Positions 45,068-54,429 of a stretch of DNA of 64,000 nucleotides are shown piece after piece. The translations under genes and the position numbers were made by a program. The stretch comes from Sorex araneus. Its lineage: Eukaryota > Chordata > Mammalia > Eulipotyphla > Soricidae. The notes below the pieces were generated by a model, which saw only the letters and a program-made list of their open reading frames with translations, did no database searches and was not told where the DNA came from. How positions within the stretch are numbered: the first letter of the stretch is position 1; each line of letters begins with the position of its first letter. The stretch is taken from positions 28,857,892 through 28,921,891 of the forward strand of contig NC_073311.1 in the NCBI RefSeq assembly GCF_027595985.1. Direction: 5' to 3'.

Positions 45068-45722
45068 GCCATGCTCAGGGCCACTCTCCACACGTTCCAA
45101 AGAGATTCACGCATGAAGGGACCAACAAAGGAACCCAGGTGTGTGGGACCCGAGGCTGAGGTCTCTAAGCCTGCTCAGATTGGGACTGAACCTTCTCCAT
45201 CCAGATGCTTCATTTTCCAGTAGTGTGACAGTCACACTTACAAACTGCCCCCGGTGCCGTGTAATCCCACTAAAGGCCAACATCCAGAGACTATAAGACC
45301 AAGCTCCCAAAAGATATCTAATAAGACATATAAGACATCTAATAGTCTTGTTCTCCATTTTGGAGAACCTGACAAGCTACCAAGAGTCTATTGTCCGCAC
45401 AGGAGAGCCTTGCAAGCTCCTCATGGCGTATTCATATCCTAAATACAGTATAAGATATATACATATGTCTCAGAGAGCCTGGCAAGCTACCGAAAGTATT
45501 CTACCCGCACGGCAGAGCCTGGCAAGCTACCCATGATGAATTCAATATGCCAAAAACAGTAACAATATGGTCTCACCCCCTTGACCCTGAAAGAGCCTCC
45601 AATCATTGTGAAAGACGAGTAAGGAGAGGCTGCTAAAATCTTGGGGCTGAGTGTAATAGAGATGTTACTGGTGCCCGCTCGAGTAAATCAACAAACAGTG
45701 GCATGACAGTGATACAGTGATA
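45068..45722 (+). mobile_element. Internally deleted RTE element, copy 2
   Basis: Same architecture as 24.33-24.96 kb with ~45 more bases at the 5' end (GCCATGCTCAGGGCCACTC). Then GGAACCCAGGTGTGTGGG and GAGACTATAAGACCAAGC, followed by two SINE-body-like modules (GGAGAACCTGACAAGC at ~45362; CAGAGAGCCTGGCAAGC at ~45470). The pre-endonuclease segment is GAAAGAGCCTCCAATC with GGAGAGGCTGCTAAAATC. The RTE 3' end is GAGATGTTACTGGTGCCCGC, and the tail is CAGTGATACAGTGATA. Bordered by (TA)n on both sides. Confidence 0.78.
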
Positions 45723-45772
45723 TATATATATATGTACATATATATATAGTGATATATATATATACATATATC
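45722..45772. repeat. (TA)n microsatellite
   Basis: Two TA runs separated by GTACATA and AGTGATA pieces, directly after the RTE-type tail. It may be the target tract or an expanded tail. Confidence 0.85.
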
Positions 45773-45840
45773 TTATTATTTCCCTAAAAACCTAAGATAG
45801 CTTAGGGCTTACTGTGCAATGGCTATAAACAACAGTGTCT

Positions 45841-46812
45841 GTGTCATGTGCACAGCCTGTGGCTTGTAAGAGTTATTCTAGGGATCTTAGGAATAGTCCT
45901 TTGCAGAAGACACTCATCCTTTCTCATACATTTGTTAAACTTAATCTACAATCAGATGTGCCTGATGCTTTTAGAAAGCCCAGGGCATAGTCGTCAGGCT
46001 CCTTACTGACCAAAAAAGTATGTCTGTCCTCACCAAGCAGCAGAACAAGGAGCATGTAATTGAGGCTCTGTGTGAGGACAAATTTAAGATCTCTGTCCGA
46101 TGTGAACATTTACTAATTTTCATGCATCATGCAGTTCAGTTTGAAGACAAAGAGGGTAAAAAGCAACTTATCCCAAGTTTGTTTTTGTTTTAGTTTTGTT
46201 TTTTTTTAAGTTCAAAGCAGTTGTGTATTAACTGACAAGATTACAAAAATATGGTAGACACCTTGGTTCATCCATCTAATAAGCCAATTAATAGGTTGTT
46301 CTCTGTTGCCAGCATCTCTACCTTCTACAAAATGGGGGGGGGGTGTGTCTTTTTCTTCATCCCACTCGGGGGAGAGCATCATTTGAAGGGCGAGAGGAAG
46401 TTGTGTTCTTGAAGCTTTTTCAATAGTATAGATCTTCCATGCAGATGATGCAGTATTTACCATCACCCTGCCTGGCCCCTCCTGCCCTTTTCTGAGATGC
46501 CACGCTGACATCTGCCCTCTGGGTTTTATCTTCAGAGGATGGTGCTGATGATGAGGGCAAAAAGGATGATAAAAACTTATTCCTGCCCTCCTGGGGGCTC
46601 AGCCTGGAGGTCAAAGATCTCTGCATTTGAGAAAAAGAGGAGTGGAGCCTGAGAGCATGCCCAAGAGGAAGGTGAGAAGGGCAGCTTCTATTTCTTCTCT
46701 TCTGTACCCTCCATGGTTCCAGTTGGAAAAGAGCTATCCCAAGTGTTTTGGGGTCAAACATATCCCTAAACCATAGGCAGCTGAGTGAATGGTGGAGATG
46801 TTACACCCCTGA
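45841..46812 (+). pseudogene. RPL10: Ribosomal protein L10 (uL16) processed pseudogene, split by another pseudogene
   Basis: RPL10 is a component of the large ribosomal subunit. The left part (45841-46177) gives, across frame shifts, KSYSRD (~45867), LNLQSDVPDAFRKPRA (~45942-45988), then MSVLTKQQNKEHVIEALCED (~46020-46079) and QFEDKEGKKQLIP (to ~46175). These align with the RPL10 region around KSCGKD, AFGKPQGT and MSIRTKLQNKEHVIEAL. The right part resumes after the insert at 46744: VLGVKHIPKP (RPL10 …GVKYIPN…), then a shifted MLHP and TGA (46810-46812) where RPL10 ends. Stops (TAG after FRKPRA) and shifts make it dead. No introns are visible. The N-terminal third is not recognisable, and neither A-tail nor TSD was found. 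Confidence 0.85.
46178..46734 (-). pseudogene. RPL7: Ribosomal protein L7 (uL30) processed pseudogene
   Basis: RPL7 is a large-subunit ribosomal protein. On the minus strand the start reads MEGTEEKK (ATG at 46714, RPL7 starts MEGVEEKK). The end reads GKYCIICMEDL (~46435-46470), KIYTIEKA and, in the next frame, HFVEGRDAGNREQPINWLIR (~46280-46345), then WMN. The normal stop codon is CAA at 46263-46265. A 3' UTR-like segment and an A-rich tail (T-rich on plus, 46178-46207) follow. The start-to-stop distance is ~450 bp instead of ~745 bp, and the middle (46480-46690) could not be aligned by eye. A 10-bp TSD (TATCCCAAGT) lies at 46169-46178 and 46735-46744, so it inserted into the RPL10 pseudogene. 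Confidence 0.9.
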
Positions 46813-47529
46813 GTCCGTGCTTGCACCTCAGTCTGCATCAACCCATCCAGTTTCACCACATTAATCTGCCACTTAATGAAAACAAGTTAAATCCATGCAC
46901 AGTTGGAGGCTACGGCTCAATAGAAGACTATGGGCCTTGTACTGATGAAGTCTGTGGTTCAGTCCCTAGCACAACCTGCAACTCCAAATGCCCTTTCCTG
47001 GCACCGTCATCTATACCTGAATGTTATCATGTTGGATATTTTTCCTTGGCTGTAGTAAGTCATGACTTTTGATCGCTTTTCGTAGAATCACATAGCCAGC
47101 AAATGAGTCACCAAAGAACCTCATAATACAGGTATCCTATCAGCAGCAGATATCCATGGTGTCTGGGAAGGTGTGTCCAGCTAGTCCTGTAGAAAGTGTT
47201 TCTAAGTACTGTAAAGAGCTGCCTCCACCCCTACCCCACCCTATTCTACTAGTTTACCTCTCTAGTCTATGCAATTTGCTTCCATGTATAGATTTTTACC
47301 TGCAGTCCTCTTAGAGTATCCTGGAAACCCAGAAGGAATCTTATGACTGTAAGTTCAAAAATACTGATGGAGACTATAATCCTCTGGCAAGATCATCTGA
47401 GGTCACAAACTCATGTCACCATGGATTCTTCTTTCAATATTTGGAGCAGGGAAGGGCAAGAGGGGGAACTCGAAAGAAGTGATCACTTGGCTCCCCACCC
47501 ATGATTCTCAGTGAAATGGTCTGAGGGTT
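46813..47529. other. No confident feature
   Basis: 46905-47010 has a vaguely tRNA-SINE-like order (GGTTCAGTCCCTAGCAC) and may be a very old SINE. The rest is unassigned. Confidence 0.3.
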
Positions 47530-47712
47530 CATAGTTAAGAGCAAACAGATGGGATGGTACTAGGGCCCTATGGTGCTATTACCCAGGTATTAGGTGTTCA
47601 GGCTCCTGTTCTAGTAATGCTATAAGTACTGTATGATGCTGGGTATCAATAAACCGATGTTTAGTGCATGCTAGACACACTCCAACCGCTGTATTATTTT
47701 CTGTCTATTTCA
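47530..47712 (-). mobile_element. Old tRNA-type SINE remnant
   Basis: Antisense order typical of a SINE head at the right: GATGCTGGGTATCAATAAACC (B-box side), GTGCATGCTAGACAC, CAACCGCTGTATTATTTTC. The rest is diverged. Confidence 0.55.
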
Positions 47713-47877
47713 GTCTCTTTATTGTTTATGCCTAATTGTGCAATGTAAACTCAGCCATTTCACTTCACTAAGCATAGCACACACACCTTGATCCCCAATT
47801 CTCACCACTGGCTCTCTAAGAAACCACCTTGGCTGCTTTATTCTACAGAATACTTGTTGTGTTTTGGAAAAATTAAT

Positions 47878-48170
47878 GGTTACTTAAGAATATTAATCAC
47901 CTTGAGATACACAGTTACAAAACTGGTCACAATTGGGTTTTAGTCATACAATGTCCCAACACCCTTTCCTTCACCAGTGTACATTTTTCACCACCAATGT
48001 CCCTCTGTGGCAGGCATTTTTCTATTTCTCTCTCTGTCTCCCTCTCAGTCTCTCTTTCTCTCTCTCTCTTTCCTTTTGGGCATTACTATTTTCAACAGAG
48101 GTATTAGAAGGTTATCATGTTTATCCTTTCACCTACTCCCAACACTCAGATCTTGACTGGAGCGATTATT
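47878..48170 (-). mobile_element. LINE-1 3' UTR, 5'-truncated
   Basis: Antisense L1 end: AATCACCTTGAGATACACAG, TTAGTCATACAATGTCCCAA, CACCAGTGTACATTTTTCACC, then CCCTCTGTGGCAGGC and a T/C-rich tract (48020-48075), as in the L1 at 5.2 kb. Confidence 0.85.
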
Positions 48171-48194
48171 TCAGCTATGGTTTTAAATCCTACT

Positions 48195-48360
48195 CTAGAG
48201 GCCAGAGACCTATAACAGGAGATACGGAACTTGCCTTGCAAGCAGCCATCTCATTTCAGTCTCCAGCACTACATATGGTTACTCTGAGAACCACCAGGAT
48301 TGAACTCTAAGCACAGAGTTATCTCTGAGCACAGCTATGTATGGCCCAATACAAAAGAAA
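48195..48360 (+). mobile_element. A-tailed SINE, old copy
   Basis: AGGCCAGAGACCTATAACAG head, ACTTGCCTTGCAAGCAGCC, CAGTCTCCAGCACTACATAT, GAGCACAGCTATGTATGGCC and an A-rich end at 48350-48362. Confidence 0.8.
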
Positions 48361-48954
48361 AAGAACTGTGCTCAATGAATTATAACTTATGTCCTGAATA
48401 TTTTATTATTTGTTAACTTGTAGAAATATCCTAGTAAAGGGCTACTTGCTTTAAATATTATGTGTGAAATATAGACTTTCAAAAATATTCTCTATTTCAT
48501 AACTTATAAAGTACCCTTATTTTTGTGTTGGAAAAGTAGACAAAGTTACGAAGCAGGCAAGGCATTTTGCAGTATCATGAACTGGAAAGACATTTACATG
48601 CCCTTAGAACATAGAGGTCTGTTATACTAAGTTTAATTTTCTGACAGGAAGAAACTAAGGATATTCAACTTATTATTGAATATAATAAGGTGTGTTCAAA
48701 GTGTCTCCTTGAAACTTGAGTGCGTATAGAGGTGATTTACACTACCATGGTAAGAGTGAGCATTTTCTGCACAGAAAAAAAAAATCCTATCTTATTTATA
48801 AAGCAGTATTTCTAACCTTCAGATATTTTTCTGTACCATCATTCTATTTTCAGCTTAATACAGAAAAAGTTAAGAAAATTCAAATGAAGGTTTGATGGAC
48901 ATAAATAGTCAAACATGACATTATTGACCTTTAACCTGTCTACAAAGTTAACAC
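48361..48954. other. No recognised feature
   Basis: AT-rich sequence without an assignable element. Confidence 0.4.
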
Positions 48955-50228
48955 TCCACTGACCAAGCAAGTGGAAACAGAGATAAACAAATGGGACTAT
49001 TTTAAGCTAAGAAGCTTCGGCATCTCAAAAGAAACAGTGACCAGAATAGAAAGACAATCTACAGAATGGGAAAAGATATTCACCCAATACCCATCTGATA
49101 AGTGGTTAATATTAAGAATATACAAGGCACTGTTTGAACTCTATAAGAAGAAAACACCCAAACCCATCAGAAAATGAGGTGATGAAATGAACAGAAACTT
49201 TCTCAAAGAAGAAATCCGAATGACCAAAAAGCACATGAAAAAATGTTTTTCATCATCAACCATCAGGGAAATGCAGATAAAAAAATGCAATGAGATTTCA
49301 TCTCATACCACAGAGACTGGCCCACATCCAAAATAACAAAAGCAATCAATGTTGGTATGGATGTTGGGAGAAAGGGAAACTTCTTCACTGCTGGTAGGAA
49401 TGATGACTGGTTCAGCCCTTTTGGAAAACAGTATGGATGTTTCTCAAAAAATTAGAAATAGAGCTCCCATTTGACCTAGCTATACCACTTCTGGGAATAT
49501 ATCCCAAAAATGTAAAAAAGTACAGTAGAAATGACATCTGCATTTGTATGTTCATTGCTGCACTGTTTACAATAGCCAGAATCAGGGAAAAAACAGAGTG
49601 CCCAAGAACAGATGACTGGTTAAAGAAACTTTGGTACATCTAGACAATGGAATACTATGAGGCTGTTAGAAAAAATGAAGTCATGAAATTTGCATATAAG
49701 TGGATCAACATGGAAAGTATCATATTAAGTGAAATGAGTCAGAAAGAGAGGGACAGACATAGAAAGATTACACACACATGTGGAATATAAAGTAATAGAA
49801 TGAGAGATTAACAGCCAAAAATAGTAGAGATAAGTACCAGAAGGTTTGTTCCATGGCTTGGAAGCTGGCCTCACATGCTGGGGGAAAAGGTAGATAGAGA
49901 AGGGACCACCAATTAAAGGGTATCTGGAGGGCCCGCCCTGGATGGGTGATACATGCCGAAAGTAGACTATAGACCCAACGTGATGGCCATTCAATACTTG
50001 TGTTGCAGACCGTAACACCCTAAAAGAGCGGGAGAGTAAAATGGAATGTAATTGCCACAGAGGTGGGGGGGAGTGGGGCATGGGGGAGAATGGGAGGGAT
50101 ACTGCGAACATTGGTGGTGGAGAACAGGCACTGGTGGAGGAATGGGTACTCCTCGATCATTATATGACTGAAACATAAGCATAAAAGTTTGTAATCCTGT
50201 AACTGTGCCTCACGGTGATTCATTTAAA
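48955..50228 (+). pseudogene. LINE-1, ~1.27-kb 5'-truncated copy
   Basis: Plus-strand L1 carrying the last ~290 codons of ORF2 plus the 3' UTR. Broken frames read INKWDYFKLRSFGISKET and TEWEKIFTQYPSDKWLILRI (48971-49177), [19 protein letters not shown] (~49215-49275), [19 protein letters not shown] (49437-) and AALFTIARIREKTECPRTDD (to ~49615), then NMESI…SEMSQKERDRHRK. The 3' UTR has TCACATGCTGGGGGAAAAGG, a G-rich block (50063-50100), GAACATTGGTGGTGGAG and TGTAACTGTGCCTCACGG, then an A-rich end. ORF2 supplies endonuclease and RT for L1, and only its C-terminal zinc-knuckle-side region remains. A SINE sits at its tail. No TSD found. Confidence 0.92.
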
Positions 50229-50241
50229 AATAAAAATTAAA

Positions 50242-50434
50242 GGGGCCGGAGCGATAGCACAGCAGGTAGGGCATTCGCCTTGCACACGGCCGACCAGGGT
50301 TCAATCCCCAGCATCTCATATGGTCCCCCAAGCACCTCCAGGAGTAATTCCTCAGTGCAAAGCCAGGAGTAACCCCTGAGCATCGCTGGGTGTGACCCAC
50401 AAAGCAAAAAAATAAAATACAATAAAATAAATAA
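50242..50434 (+). mobile_element. A-tailed SINE inserted in an L1 tail
   Basis: Near-typical copy: GGGGCCGGAGCGATAGCAC, GGTTCAATCCCCAGC, GTGTGACCCACAAAGC and an A-rich tail with T interruptions (50405-50434). A 13-bp, low-complexity TSD (AATAAAAATTAAA) lies at 50229-50241 and 50435-50447. Confidence 0.93.
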
Positions 50435-50449
50435 AATAAAAATTAAAAA

Positions 50450-52952
50450 TAAGTAAACTGGAAAATTACTTGCACACATAAGAATGTCCATTTGAATGTC
50501 CACCATGTTTAACTTGAAAGTGCTTGATCTAAGGACTAGCTATAACATGGATATTTCAAAATAAAATACAACATAGAATTTTGTAATATGTCTTAAGCAT
50601 TTAGCATCTTTATAAACAACATATATTTTAAACACACCTTATTTATGTCCTCTTAAATCCAACTATCGCTGCAGGAAAATTATTTTCAATTGCTTTTCAA
50701 ATGTATTTGCCAATATTCTTAGACTCATAGTTAAAAATATCATCAATCACTATTATCCAAAACAAGATTCCTATTCAGAAGAAAGAAAGTCTGCATATAG
50801 ATCCTATACTTTATGGAATATATAGCATTGTCGGACAGAGTAACAATTGATTCTTAGGGAACCTTTGTTTTAGTGACCACATAGGGGCAAAGAAAGACAT
50901 CTAATTTAGAAATTTTATTTGAGGTACTTATTCAGTTATGTTATTACAAAAATTAGAAACAAAAATAAGAACGAGAACTTAATTGTTTTCTTCACTCTGA
51001 AGAAGCCATTATTCTTTCTGAAATGTGTGCTTCTGTCTCCTCACCTCTAAGTAAGTCTCATTCAATAAAAAGTAGGGCAATCTATCCTCAATTGTGAGAA
51101 GGGCAATGTTTCTGTTCGTTAAGCAGGGGGACAGTGAATTTATATGATGAAGGAAACCTTAATATACAAAGTTTCGGTTGAATACCCAAACTAGAGTTTT
51201 CCGTAATTTGATATTATAGTTGTATAATTATAGTAATGTCTTAAGTTGATTGCTTTGGAAGATGGATTATGATGTATATAATTGAGTTGAAACTTTAGTT
51301 GAATACTTTAGATAAATTCTATTAATTTTACTTGCTGAACACTGAAAGTTATTTGATATTAAGCAGCATTACTATATTGACCTTTATAATTTTCTTCAAA
51401 GCATATATTACTGCATTCACCAAGTCAAATACTAACCAGAACAGAGATCAAAGATACAATAGAACTAATTATTTTCACTTGCACACATACTAGTGAGAAT
51501 ATGAACAGAATAACTCTACTGCACTTCATCTCTATCCACACTGTATTACAGGGCCATAGTCATATATCTTAACTGAAGCATTGTCAGATAGTTCACACAA
51601 TAAGGTCTTGTACTACCTGATAAGTTATTATGGAAACATTATAAACTTCTTACTTGAAAGATATATAGAGCAGTTCATCTCTCATATATGCTATTTTGGA
51701 TTAAAATATCAGAATACATCATTATCCCTGATCTCTGGAAAGACTATTAATCATATTTTACAGATAATAGTATTTTCACATGTTGGTCAATGGAGGCTCT
51801 TTTTTCTAATCAGATATGTATTAATGAATGGAAAATATTAAAACAACATAGCATATAAATCCTTATAAAAGCATGCCCTGAAAAAGTAGGGTTTATTTTT
51901 AATGCCAATCCATAAAGATGCAAGAGCAGATTTAATCTTGAATTTAATCAAATCTGTGGGATGTCCTTAACCAGCCTTCTTCACTTGTCAAATTACAGTC
52001 TTTCTTTACTAATCTTGGAGAGCCAGGTACTTGATTCCTGTGGTTCTTAATTGTCTCTTTCAAAACTTCAAAGGAAAATTAAAGACTTTCCTATCACTTG
52101 AGAAATATAACATGTAAGTTAAATTAGCTAATAAATATTAATGCCATTAAAACACAAACAGATCAACAGGAATGAAACACTCATTAAGACTGCATTATTT
52201 AAATGAGCTCTAAATATGTGAGATTTATTACACTACAAAATTCCATATCATCTGTGAAATGTACTACATTATTCTCATATCAGAATCATAGGTTTTGTAG
52301 TTTTTCAAATACTCCCTCATTACTTAAAAATTTGCCTCCTCAAACTATAGCTATTATTTAATGCTTTACCATCATGCATGCAAGTTTTCATTCCAAAGGT
52401 GTTCAGTGTTGAATATTACTAATCCAACATTTTTATGGTCAATAATATTTTGTGTGGCCAATTATAGCTACATATTAAAGGCAATAATGGTATATATTTG
52501 AGTAATATAGTAACATACTATATACCAATGTAAAGTATAGGTTATTGTCTTTAATGTTATTATACTTTAATATTTCATCCAGTTTATTTACAATGTTATA
52601 AATTGAAGTCACTTTTGTTCTTTCACTTGACAAATGCTATTTGGTTTGTATGGCTAAATGTTTTATTTAATCTACCATTTTAATTTTTATTTTTATATAC
52701 AAAATCACTCATTATTAATTAAATAATACAGTTAGTAAATAGAACATATGCTGTTTTTACTGAGCTTATATTTGGGTGAAAATTAAAGCTATAAACCACA
52801 AGATAAACAATTAAGGCAGATAATAAAAGTCTTTGAAAAATAGTAAAATGAGGGTAAGTGAATAGAGAAACTCAGAAGTAAAATAAATGCCTATTGAAAG
52901 AAAGATATTAAGATATGCTAATACGTGAGCAAAAATTTTAAAGTAAATAAAT
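50450..52952. other. 2.5 kb without recognised repeats or genes
   Basis: AT-rich, low in CG, with short random frames only (longest noted 86 codons at 51581-51841). No SINE or LINE block identified. Confidence 0.5.
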
Positions 52953-53117
52953 TAGGGGACCCAAGCAATAGTACAACCGGTAGGGCATTTGCCTAACACA
53001 TGACTGAACTGGGTTTGATACCACATTGGTCTCTTGAGCCTGCCAGGAGTGATTCCAGAATATAGAACCAGGAGTAAAGTCTCAGAGCCACCCGGTATAG
53101 TCCCCTGCAAAAACAAA
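52953..53117 (+). mobile_element. A-tailed SINE, old copy
   Basis: AGGGGACCCAAGCAATAG head, GGGTTTGATACCACATTGG, CAGGAGTGATTCCAG, AACCAGGAGTAAAGTC, CCCCTGCAAAAACAAAG end. Confidence 0.85.
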
Positions 53118-53440
53118 GTTAGTGAACCACACAGTACTTTAGTCTATTTATGCAGAAAAGAGACATAAATGACTGTGCAAGGTGGAAAAAACACTTAAGA
53201 TGATAAAAGAATATGCAAATATGCATGCCTGTATAGTAAGAGAAACAAATAGGAAAGGAAATTAGCTATATGAAAAGAACTGATTTTCTACAATGCTATA
53301 GGCATATTAAGGAATTTGAATGACATTTTGATTGAGATAAGAAATCATTGGAAGTTTTTGAGCAAAAAGAATGACATTATATGACATGTATTAATTATAC
53401 CTGCTAGCCCAGGAAAAGTTAGAGATTAAGAAAGAAATAA

Positions 53441-53530
53441 AGGTGGACCGAATTGATAGTCCAGTGGCTAGGTTGTTTACCTTGCATGTAACCTGTTCCA
53501 TCCCAGCGCACCATAGTGTCATGGCTCTGT
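53441..53530 (+). mobile_element. A-tailed SINE, head half only
   Basis: GTGGACCGAATTGATAGTCC, TACCTTGCATGTAACC, TTCCATCCCAGCGC. Only the tRNA-derived half is recognisable. Confidence 0.7.
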
Positions 53531-54172
53531 GATGAATATAGATAGACTGACTTCAAAGCTGACAACTTAATCATGCTCAATGACTTAGTGATGGGATCTC
53601 ATGATTTAGGAGCTCTAACATCATTGAAGTTCTCACCTGAATGATTTTTATGCTTCATACAGTACTGAGTATTATTCAATAGCATCCATTCAGTTCCTTG
53701 CATGATCTAGAGTTTCAAATAGGACTTTGTATTCATAGTCCTTGCTGATGATGATGGAAATTGTGGATTTGCCACAAGCTTTCTCCCCTTTCTAATCTCC
53801 AGGACCTGTAGACGCTTTGTGAGAACTATAGAAATAGCTCAGCAACAGGAAGCAATCACAGCACCACATCCCTTTGCCATCCTCTGCCCCACAGTCCCTG
53901 CCGCCTGTTTTAAGGGTCTTGTGCAACAACAGTATTACAGGAAAGAGGAAGAGAAAGTGACTGGTTTAAGTGAGACTCCAGTGCAGCATTACTTCTGCCT
54001 ACGGCATTGGTCTGACTCCAGAACCACATTTTCCTTTGGAAGGTATGAAAGAATCAGAGGAAGTCTTCAACTACTCATAAATATTCAGAAATGTTAAGTG
54101 CTTCAAGGGGGAGGAGGAAAGCTGACTACCAGGTTGTTGTTGTTGTTTTTTTTTTTTTAGGTCAGTTGAAAC
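53531..54172. other. Unrecognised, moderately GC-rich segment
   Basis: 53800-54070 is richer in G+C with a 92-codon plus frame (53819-54097) that I cannot match. A GTT repeat and T-run (54134-54158) border the next SINE. Confidence 0.35.
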
Positions 54173-54428
54173 TGTAGCACTGTCTGTAGCACTGTCTTCC
54201 CTTTGTTCATTGATTTGCTTGAGCTGGCACCAGTAACTTCTCCATTGTGAGACTTGTTGTTATTGTTTTTGGCATATTGAATACGCAATGGGGAGCTTGC
54301 CAGGCTCTTCTGTGAGGGCGAAATACTCTCCATAGCTTGCAGGGCTCTCTAAGAGGGACGGAGGAATCGAACCCAGGTTGACCATGTGCAAGGCAAACAC
54401 CCTACCTGCTGTGCTATCAATACACTCC
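54173..54428 (-). mobile_element. RTE-tailed SINE
   Basis: Minus-strand copy: tail TGTAGCACTGTCTGTAGCAC, GAGCTGGCACCAGTAAC, TTTTTGGCATATTGAATACG, GCTTGCCAGGCTCTTC, GGAATCGAACCCAGG, head CCTGCTGTGCTATCAA. Confidence 0.93.
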
Positions 54429-54429
54429 G

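Noticed and set aside
46640-46690. Plus-strand ATGCCCAAGAGGAAGGT as a possible HMGN-type protein start
   Set aside because: The match stops after about six codons (MPKRKV), and the following residues (RRAASISS) do not fit.
46420-46761. 113-codon minus frame as a possible host gene
   Set aside because: It contains the KYCIICMEDL piece of RPL7 and lies inside a retrocopy with A-tail and TSD. The frame is broken relative to RPL7.
53819-54097. 92-codon plus frame as a gene
   Set aside because: No recognised motif, no splice or promoter context and no conservation evidence. The length is within chance expectation.
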